The notes below the pieces were generated by a model. That model did no database searches. It had not been told where the DNA came from and saw only the letters and a program-made list of their open reading frames with translations. DNA of 64,000 bases from Bathymodiolus japonicus methanotrophic gill symbiont (GTDB taxonomy: Bacteria > Pseudomonadota > Gammaproteobacteria > Methylococcales > Methylomonadaceae). How positions within the stretch are numbered: the stretch's first letter is position 1; each line of letters starts with the position of its first letter. Position numbers and translations under genes: made by a program. The stretch covers positions 1 to 64,000 of the forward strand of contig NZ_BLYC01000016.1 in the NCBI RefSeq assembly GCF_019721995.1. Direction: 5' to 3'. This document shows positions 57,274 through 64,000 of the stretch, piece by piece.

Positions 57274-58098
57274 TTACCGTAGCATTGCCAGGGTTAAAAT
57301 AAAGTCCGCTTCAATCTCTAGATTATGCACGCGTTGTATTTGTTGTTGTGTCGTTGCATTTGCGCGCCAGGCGAACGGGGTCATATGTAATAATGCCATG
57401 CGTTGCTCCGAGTCGGGTTGTGTTTTATAGCTGACTCGCTGGCTAGCTATTTGTGCAAAACCTGCTGGGAGAGCAACATCTACTGAATGCTCTTTCACTT
57501 CTTTGTAGATAAATTCTTTTAGTTGCCATAAATGTCGTGGGCCGGGCGTGACTATTAATAAAAGACCATCGGGTTTTAACAGACGGGTAATTTCCTGGTC
57601 ATTAGATGGCGCATAAATTCTAAGTAATAAATCAAAATACTGGTCGGCATAAGGCATGTTTTTATTACTGGCAACGATAAAGCGCGCGTTTTGTTGTTTT
57701 TTTGCGGCGGCAAAAATGGCATTTTTTGCGATATCAATTCCGTGCAGATCAAGGCTTTCTGGATTTTCAGCCAGGGCTTCTAGCTGTCTGCAATAGTATC
57801 CCTCGCCACAGCCGACATCCAGAATATGCATAGGGGTGGTTGCTGATTTATGGCTGTCGATGATCTTTGCAAGGGCCTGTGCCATAGGCTGATAAAATCC
57901 AGCTTCGAGGAAATTACGCCGGGCGCGCATCATCGCACGGCTGTCTCCGGGCTCTTTAGATTTTTTATATTGTGCAGGTAACAGGTTTAAATAGCCCTCT
58001 TTTGCCAGATCAAAATGGTGCTTGTTTTTGCAAAAATAGCCTTTTGAAGGCAGGTGTTGCAGCAGTGGGCTTTGGCAAATAGGGCAGATATAGGGCAT
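57274..58098 (-). CDS. rlmA: 23S rRNA (guanine-N1)-methyltransferase
   Basis: An RlmA(I)-type enzyme that methylates a guanine in helix 35 of 23S rRNA. The N-terminal zinc finger is CPICQSPL ... YFCKNKHHFD, then the linker EGYLNLLPAQYKKSKEPGDS. The SAM-binding domain has HILDVGCGEGYYCRQLEA and FDLLLRIYAP, with the LLIVTPGPRHLWQLKE region following. 274 residues is typical. The position methylated (745 or 748) is not decided by sequence alone. Confidence 0.9.
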   Translation of the reverse strand: MPYICPICQSPLLQHLPSKGYFCKNKHHFDLAKEGYLNLLPAQYKKSKEPGDSRAMMRARRNFLEAGFYQPMAQALAKIIDSHKSATTPMHILDVGCGEGYYCRQLEALAENPESLDLHGIDIAKNAIFAAAKKQQNARFIVASNKNMPYADQYFDLLLRIYAPSNDQEITRLLKPDGLLLIVTPGPRHLWQLKEFIYKEVKEHSVDVALPAGFAQIASQRVSYKTQPDSEQRMALLHMTPFAWRANATTQQQIQRVHNLEIEADFILTLAMLR

Positions 58099-58274
58099 GA
58101 TTTTCGTAGGCTATTTAGGTGATTTCTGTCAAAGAATATACCACTTTACTGGTCTTTTTGTCCGTCTTCGGCATTGCGACAGCAGTTACATAGATTGACT
58201 ATGTGCCTGTTATCGTGCCTTGAATACAAACAAAAATCCTGCGCAATCTGGTATATTCTTTTCCGACAATCACC

Positions 58275-59522
58275 TTATTGATAGATTGCGCACGCGGCAA
58301 TGCGCCGGTCTATGTCTTCTAATACAGTCTGGTATTTGGCGCTGTAGATAGATTGATATTGTTGGGTGAACGCTTGTGAGCTAAGGCTTTCCGGCAGGTC
58401 TCTTATGTCTGGCATAAATGCATGGTAGTTTTCCACCTCGGCCATTTTTTGCTGCATCTGCAGGGCGGATTCCGGGCTGGCGGTGGCTTGTTCGCCAAAT
58501 CTCGTACCTGCGCGGTCAGCGGCAAGGTCGATAAAGCTAAAACCGCTGCCTTTTTTGGCATCACTGAGTTCTTTTTCTATGCCCAGGATATTCGCCAGTT
58601 GACTATTTCCTAAAGCAGTGAGTGTGGCTGACCACATAAAGTGTTGCGTCATATCGATGCGCTTGTATAAGAATACGGAATATCTGGGCGATATTGTACT
58701 ATCCTGTCTATGCGCCGTTGAGCCCGGGTAATAATTTACGTAGCGGTTGGCAACAAAGATTGCCAGACGATTTTCTGCAATGGCATTGCCTGGGTTTGAA
58801 CGTTGCAGCGCAAGTCGGAATAAGGGGCGCAGTACATTACTTAGCGATAAGCGCCACCCAGGGTCATGCTCGCGTAGCGCTTTATCCAGTGCTTGCTGGT
58901 ATTTAGCTATAGCCTGTGTGTCTGTTTTTGGGGTCAATAAGCGCTGTATATTGCTATTAGTCGTTGCAGGTGATTGGTAGACGATATGCAGTTGCTGATT
59001 CTGGATGCGAAAGACTTTTAAGTTTTGACTGATCAATTGTAAATATTTGTTGAGCCGCGTTTGCTCTATTGCGGTATCTATTATTAAGCCAGCATAGGTA
59101 TCAGGTATAGCGATTTTGCCTATTTGCAAGGTGCTAATTTCCGGGGGGCGCGTGTCTGGAGTATGTAGCTGGAACTGGATATCCAGGTAGCGACCAAACA
59201 GATTTTCCGGCAACGGAAAGCGTAGTGAAAAGAAAATATAATCGTTGTGCAGGCGTATTTGTGACTGACTACCTGGGTAAGTATTAAGCAGGTAGGCGCT
59301 GGCAATATTAAGGTCGCGCTCGGTCAGGTACAAGCTAACAGGCTTGCCTGATGCGCGTTTACTAGCCTGTAAGATATTTTTAGCGCGTTGAAGATCAGCA
59401 CTATTCAACTCCCATTTAGGCAGTGACAGCTCTTTGTTGCTGGTTGCAAGCGCGAAGCAGAGAGCAAGAATTAAGGCAGGAATACCGATGGCATATAAAA
59501 TAATGCGCAACAGAAATAGCAT
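58275..59522 (-). CDS. Conserved membrane-anchored protein, unknown
   Basis: 415 residues with one N-terminal membrane segment (MLFLLRIILYAIGIPALILA) and a large, mostly soluble periplasmic part. Features include LYLTERDLNIASAYLLNTYP and LAIFVANRYVNYYPGS, with little repeat structure. The six-base gap after ppx on the same strand suggests co-transcription. No known domain is recognised; the function is open. Confidence 0.7.
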   Translation of the reverse strand: MLFLLRIILYAIGIPALILALCFALATSNKELSLPKWELNSADLQRAKNILQASKRASGKPVSLYLTERDLNIASAYLLNTYPGSQSQIRLHNDYIFFSLRFPLPENLFGRYLDIQFQLHTPDTRPPEISTLQIGKIAIPDTYAGLIIDTAIEQTRLNKYLQLISQNLKVFRIQNQQLHIVYQSPATTNSNIQRLLTPKTDTQAIAKYQQALDKALREHDPGWRLSLSNVLRPLFRLALQRSNPGNAIAENRLAIFVANRYVNYYPGSTAHRQDSTISPRYSVFLYKRIDMTQHFMWSATLTALGNSQLANILGIEKELSDAKKGSGFSFIDLAADRAGTRFGEQATASPESALQMQQKMAEVENYHAFMPDIRDLPESLSSQAFTQQYQSIYSAKYQTVLEDIDRRIAACAIYQ

Positions 59523-59527
59523 TAGGC

Positions 59528-61039
59528 TCAGCTAGTATGCAAGCTGAATTTGGCTTTGGCCAGATAAGCTTCTTCCAGTTTTAAATCGGCTTGTGTTAAT
59601 GGTGCATTGTCCAGCCAGTGTTCGGGGAATTCGATGTCGATAGTTTTGGGTGTCAGGGTTATGGTAAATTCTGGAATATCCGAATGACTGCGGTTTCTCT
59701 GTAGGATCACTGCAATCCTGAGGATGATAACCATATATATCGCGAGTTTATTCCACGTTGGGGGTAAATGCTTTATAGTTTTTAGTGGGATCTTGCGTCG
59801 ATGAGAAAGCACTAGTGTAGCGAGCAGGTTCTGGTCTTGCTGTGAAAAGCCTGCCAGGTCACCATGTTTAATAATATAGGCACCGTGTTTATGATACTGA
59901 CTGTGTGCTATATTTCGACTGATTTCATGCAGTTCCGCTGCCCAGTTTAAATATTGGTGCATAATTCTGGATTGTGCGCCGAGGAAGGGGCCGACCTGCT
60001 GTAAGATAGCTTCTATGGTGGTTTTAATGCGTTCAGTTTGCGGGCGATCGGTATGATAATGTTCGGCCAGCAATTGGACGGTGTCTGAACGCACATCATG
60101 ATTAAACATGCGGCCCAGATAGTCGTAGATCAGTCCTTCGCGTAGCGCGCCGTCTGAAACACTCATCTTGTCTATATCCAGAGTTTTGAATGTTGTGTAC
60201 AGGATAACCAGCCCGCCCATAAATACAGGTAGTCGCTCCTGATCCAGTTCTGGTAAGTCCAGTTCCGAGACATGTTTGCAATTCAGTGCATGCTCCTTTA
60301 GTTTTTCCAGGCCATCAAGGGTAATGCCACCCTTGCTCCACTCTGTGGCGAGCAGAACTTTGCGAATGGCGCGTATACTCCCCGATGCACCGATAGCCTC
60401 ATCCCAGCGGTTATGATTAAACAGGTTTCTGTAAGTGTTAAGTTGTTGATTGACGAAGATCTGCGCCTGCTTGAAGCGCCGCGAGCTGATTGCGCCATCG
60501 GTAAAAAACTGATTACTGACAGTAACACAACCCATGCGTAGACTTTCTTTTTGCGCCGGGTCAGAATTAGTGCCGATAATATATTCGGTACTGCCACCGC
60601 CAATATCCATGACCAGGCGGCGATTGGCATTGCTTTGCAGGCTATGAGCAACACCTTGATAAATAAGCCGCGCTTCTTCTATCCCGGAAATAATATGAAT
60701 TGGATAGCCGATTGCGCGCTCTGCTTTTTGTAAAAACTGCTTGGAATTTTTAGCGGTACGTAAGGTATTAGTACCGACAATACGCACATTGCTTTCGGAA
60801 AAGTTTTGAATGCGCTGACCAAAGCGTTCCAGGCAAGCCAAAGCGCGCTGCTGGGTGGGCTCATCCAGAATTTTTTTGTCATTTAAGCCAGATGCCAGTC
60901 TGACCATTTCGCGTAGCCGGTCTAAGGTTTTGAGCTGTCCCTTATGTACGCTACAGACGATCATGTGAAAACTGTTTGAGCCTAAATCAACAGCGGCAAC
61001 GAGTTCTGGAGCTTGTTCCTGTTCAGTGGTCGGGGTCAT
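59528..61039 (-). CDS. ppx: Exopolyphosphatase / guanosine pentaphosphatase
   Basis: This Ppx/GppA phosphatase of the actin-like ATPase superfamily degrades polyphosphate or pppGpp. It has 503 residues. The N-terminal motif is VAAVDLGSNSFHMIVC, then ISGIEEARLIYQGVAHSLQ and VMDIGGGSTEYIIG. The C-terminal HD-like part contains LAEHYHTDRPQTERIKTTIE and WAAELHEISRNIAHSQYHKH. Full-length and intact. Whether it prefers polyphosphate or pppGpp cannot be told. Confidence 0.92.
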   Translation of the reverse strand: MTPTTEQEQAPELVAAVDLGSNSFHMIVCSVHKGQLKTLDRLREMVRLASGLNDKKILDEPTQQRALACLERFGQRIQNFSESNVRIVGTNTLRTAKNSKQFLQKAERAIGYPIHIISGIEEARLIYQGVAHSLQSNANRRLVMDIGGGSTEYIIGTNSDPAQKESLRMGCVTVSNQFFTDGAISSRRFKQAQIFVNQQLNTYRNLFNHNRWDEAIGASGSIRAIRKVLLATEWSKGGITLDGLEKLKEHALNCKHVSELDLPELDQERLPVFMGGLVILYTTFKTLDIDKMSVSDGALREGLIYDYLGRMFNHDVRSDTVQLLAEHYHTDRPQTERIKTTIEAILQQVGPFLGAQSRIMHQYLNWAAELHEISRNIAHSQYHKHGAYIIKHGDLAGFSQQDQNLLATLVLSHRRKIPLKTIKHLPPTWNKLAIYMVIILRIAVILQRNRSHSDIPEFTITLTPKTIDIEFPEHWLDNAPLTQADLKLEEAYLAKAKFSLHTS

Positions 61040-61403
61040 TTGTCTATAGTACGAATAGATTTTCTGTTAAAATTTAGCTGATTTTCGCATAATGTAACGC
61101 ATTTAGTGGACTACGTTAAGCATTGAGTGTGATTATTAGCAAGGCTGGTGTTGATGCTGGGGCAGATATTCTTGCTAGTAGACTGTTTTTATAAACTGAA
61201 GTTTCCTAGTTTTTAAAGCATAAGAATATCAGCTAATGCTTATTTATATTAAATATTAGATATTACTAATATTAGTGGCATTCCGTTGACTAAAAGCCTT
61301 GAATTCTTTTTAAAAACAACAGGTTAATCGTGAATGAGGCCTAGTCTTACTGTATAATGAAAGTTTATAACACATTGATTATACAAATAAAACGACCTCA
61401 TTC

Positions 61404-62996
61404 ATGTTCATTTTACGCGATATTTTACTCCCGCTTCAAGATCATTTTTCCAAAACCACTTTAGGCCGCGAACGAGCCTCTCTGTTCGTTTACACGATCC
61501 TGTCCATTATCGTTCCTTTTACGTCATCAAGGACCTCTAATCTTTGGCGTTGCCTTGATACGTTGTTTGGGTTTGAGATCAAGAATAAGCGCTTTTACAC
61601 TTTCATGGCTTCTTCAACTTTGCCGTGGGCTGGGCTGTGGAAAACTATCGCTGTCAGCCCCGGACGGGCTGATAGTCTCCAGAAGGCGCAGGGAAATTTG
61701 CCAATCCGAAGTGCGCGATAGCGCGCGAGGGAGGCTAAAATTTTATCCCGAATAGCCGTAGAGCCATTTGTGGTAGCCATGACTGAGCTGCTTTGTGCTC
61801 AGTCTGTGGCGGACGCAGGGCGGCTGGAGCATCTCCTATTCGCTGCGTAGGTGAACGAATTACGGCGACAGGAGTCCCGGAATTTCGTGAGGTAGCATGG
61901 CGCGCCTGCTGGGAGCTGATTCCGTCTCCTGAAACAGATGGGCGCATATTGGTTGCACTGGATGACTCCATTATCACTAAAGTAGGCAAAAATATCTTCG
62001 GCTGTGAAGCCATTTTTGACCATGCGGCCGAATCAAAGCAAATATCCATGGGCACAAAATATTGTATCGGTAGGGTTGCTGAAACAGGTCAAAGGTCGCT
62101 GGGCGTGCTTATTTTTAGATTTCCGATTTTATCTGCCCTTAAAAACAATTCAGGCAAAAAAAGAAACCGCCACGATAAGAGGTGATGTCGTTCCTTTCCA
62201 GACCAAGATGGCTCAGGCGGCTCAAATGCTGATTGCAATTGCAGAACATTTTTCCACCGCTCCGATATTGACAGTCACTGATAGCTGGTTTGGCAACAAT
62301 GGCCTATGGAAGCCTGTTTACAAAGCTATCGGAAGCCGGTTTAATATTCTCTCTAGGTTAAGGTGCAATAATGTACTGTACGATCGTCCAGAAAAAAGAA
62401 AACCCAAGCAGAGGGGGTGGAATAAAAAGTACGGGCAGCGTCTGGGGGCAGCCACAGACATGGCAAAAACAGTACAACAAAAGGCCCGATCGTATACCGT
62501 GAATCTCTATGGAAAACAGCGTGAAGTCAGGGCTTATAGTCGCGTTGTCATGCTGAAAACATTGAAACGACCCGTTCAGGTTGTCTGGGTGTTTCGTCGC
62601 ACACAGTGGATTGCTTTGTTTACGACCGATCTAAGTTTATCCGTCACACAGATTATTGAGTATTATGGTGCGCGATGGAAAATCGAATCTGGGTTCAAAG
62701 CGCTCAAGCAAGACATAGGGAGTCAGAAAAGTCAGTGTCGAAATGCGCAGGCAGTGACCAACCATTTGAACTTCTGTATGATGGCAACAGCGCTGACGTG
62801 GATTTACGCGGATCGTTTAAAAACCGATCCGGAACGTCGGCACAAAGTGAAGGGGCGAGCCAGTTTCGCCTTTTCAGATATCCGCCGCATCATTGCCGAA
62901 GCGGCTTTGGATCCGGATTTTGAAAGGGTTTGCCCCAAATACAGCAACTCCCCTGTAAATTCGGTGGTAGCCGTTTTATTGCGAATGGTTGCTTGA
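61404..62996 (+). pseudogene. IS-beta DDE transposase, interrupted
   Basis: The frame starts MFILRDILLPLQDHFSKTTL and reaches LPWAGLWKTI. Removing the type 2 element gives in-frame WELIPSPETDGRILVALDDS, the first catalytic region. A 5-bp deletion near 62030 (compared with the copy around 4250) then shifts the frame. It continues QSKYPWAQNIVSVGLLKQ, VTDSWFGNN and YGARWKIESGFKALKQD, the last holding the catalytic glutamate, to LLRMVA at 62996. It is inactive through both lesions. Confidence 0.85.
61649..61908 (+). repeat. Type 2 hairpin element (260 bp)
   Basis: The 5' flank is CTAT. Exact removal joins AAAACTAT to CTGGGAG and restores the transposase frame. Confidence 0.93.
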
Positions 62997-63037
62997 TGAA
63001 TTTCTAAGAAACTTCAGTTTATATAGACTAATTATTA

Positions 63038-63970
63038 ATGAAAGCTTTAACTATTCGTAATTTAAAAAAAGTTTATGCAAATGGCCTGGTTGCTGTAAAA
63101 GGCATAGATCTGGATGTAGAAGAAGGCGATTTTTTTGCGTTGTTAGGGCCTAATGGAGCGGGAAAGTCGACCCTGATCAGTATTGTGAGTTCCTTGGTTA
63201 ATGCCAGCAGTGGTGATGTGCGGATTTTTGATGCAGATTTAAAGCGTGATAAGCAATTGGCGAAAAGTTATCTGGGGCTGGTGCCTCAGGAAGTAAATTT
63301 TAATCAGTTTGAAACGACGCGAAATATAGTGATGAACCAGGCAGGTTATTACGGCCTGTCGAGAAAAGAGGCGGTTAAGCGCACGGAGCACTGTCTGAAA
63401 TTAATGCACTTGTGGGAGCACCGCGATACAGTGTCCAGACGCTTGTCGGGGGGAATGAAGCGCCGGGTAATGATTGCTCGTGCAATGGTGCATCAGCCGA
63501 AATTATTAATTTTAGATGAACCGACAGCCGGTGTTGATATCGAGATTCGCCGCTCCATGTGGGAGACCATGAAACAGGTGAATGAACAGGGCACGACGAT
63601 TATCTTAACCACGCATTATCTGGAAGAAGCTGAGAGCTTATGTCGCAATATTGCCATTATTAATCAGGGTGAAATTGTTGAAAATACGGCGATGCAAAGT
63701 TTGCTGTCGCGATTAAACGAAGAGCATTTTGTCTGTGATGTAAAACAGTCGCTGACAACAATCAGCAAAATACCCGGATATAAAATTGAACTGCTAAATG
63801 CCATGCAATTAAGCATTTCTGTGCCTAAAGCGCAGGGCTTAAACCCGTTGTTTAAGGGCTTGTCGGAGCAGCAGATTGAAGTGCTTAGTTTAAAAAATGG
63901 CTCCAACCGTTTAGAACAATTGTTTCTGGGTTTGATCGATGCGGATAAAAACAAGCTGAGCATTAATTAG
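63038..63970 (+). CDS. ABC transporter ATP-binding protein (YadG-like)
   Basis: 310 residues. Walker A is GPNGAGKST, the signature LSGGMKRRVMIARAM, Walker B LLILDEPTAGVD and the switch histidine TTHYLEEAE. A C-terminal extension of about 90 residues follows, as in ATPases of ABC-2 type exporters such as YadGH. The permease gene would be expected just after the window edge. The substrate is unknown. The IS-beta end lies 15 bp upstream of the start and may affect its promoter. Confidence 0.88.
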   Translation: MKALTIRNLKKVYANGLVAVKGIDLDVEEGDFFALLGPNGAGKSTLISIVSSLVNASSGDVRIFDADLKRDKQLAKSYLGLVPQEVNFNQFETTRNIVMNQAGYYGLSRKEAVKRTEHCLKLMHLWEHRDTVSRRLSGGMKRRVMIARAMVHQPKLLILDEPTAGVDIEIRRSMWETMKQVNEQGTTIILTTHYLEEAESLCRNIAIINQGEIVENTAMQSLLSRLNEEHFVCDVKQSLTTISKIPGYKIELLNAMQLSISVPKAQGLNPLFKGLSEQQIEVLSLKNGSNRLEQLFLGLIDADKNKLSIN

Positions 63971-64000
63971 ACATTGCGCCAGAATATTTATAGATTACGA

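Larger units (their letters stand above)
61194..63019. mobile_element. IS-beta, full-length copy with a type 2 insertion
   Basis: Its ends are AACTGAAGTTTCCTAG and CTAAGAAACTTCAGTT, with 4-bp duplicates TATA (61190-61193 and 63020-63023). Without the 260-bp insert it is 1566 bp. The 4-bp duplications and size recall the IS701 branch of DDE elements, but this assignment is tentative. Confidence 0.88.

Overview
The window looks like a gammaproteobacterial chromosome segment. The cytochrome bc1 operon (petABC), an mlaFEDB-murA-hisG-hisD run, purM, ppx/gppA and rlmA are all of gammaproteobacterial type. Methane- or sulfur-oxidising lineages such as Methylococcales fit best, but no lineage-defining gene is present, so this is an inference. 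Base composition is moderate to AT-leaning. The mobile-DNA load is very high, and most accessory genes are broken while the housekeeping genes are intact.

Layout. 1-1.5 kb: an M48 metallopeptidase lipoprotein (5' end outside the window) and cobH. 1.55-6.8 kb: one small HEAGH-motif gene cut into four pieces by nested insertion sequences (IS630, an AACTGAAG-ended IS here called IS-beta, a third IS called IS-gamma) and MITEs. 7.2-13.9 kb: a GT2 glycosyltransferase, an AmpG-like permease, an NhaD antiporter, a CysI-type sulfite reductase with its DUF934 partner, and a small exported helical protein. 14-17.6 kb: a multicopper oxidase gene carrying two insertion loci, two single-base indels and a stop codon. 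17.7-23.1 kb: an IS graveyard in which two copies of one IS (IS-delta) can be compared, one clean and one with three further insertions. 23.2-28.3 kb: four paralogous exported DUF1566/Lcl-type proteins with an intact IS6 element and a dead toxin-antitoxin pair. 28.8-36.5 kb: a molybdopterin oxidoreductase, restriction-modification remnants (RhuM, HsdS, Type ISP methylase, YajD-like HNH), an OprD-like porin behind a cobalamin riboswitch, and a frameshifted REP-associated tyrosine (HUH) transposase. 36.5-64 kb: a mostly ordinary core region (dnaQ, a Crp/Fnr regulator, a thioredoxin-like protein, petCBA, hisC, an ASCH protein, hisD, hisG, murA, mlaBDEF, a free-standing ACP/condensation/adenylation set, a Tim44-like protein, purM, rlmA, ppx, an ABC ATPase) with a broken DUF2066 gene and a broken IS-beta copy.

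The most unusual content is a set of hairpin-rich repeats of 260-301 bp, found at about 16 places in four related sequence types. They all begin CGCTG and end GGCGCGCCTG or GACTCCCCGC. Clean reference copies in the same window show that they insert with no target-site duplication. The four bases 5' of every well-preserved copy fit CNNY, 15 of 16 orientable copies lie on the same strand, and the types keep paired stems while the stem sequences differ. They are annotated as types 1-4. They may be non-autonomous elements moved as single-stranded DNA, possibly by an HUH (Y1) transposase, but no mobilising enzyme is proven here. Two separate classical REP families (GTAG-headed hairpins) are also present, along with the RAYT remnant that could have served them.
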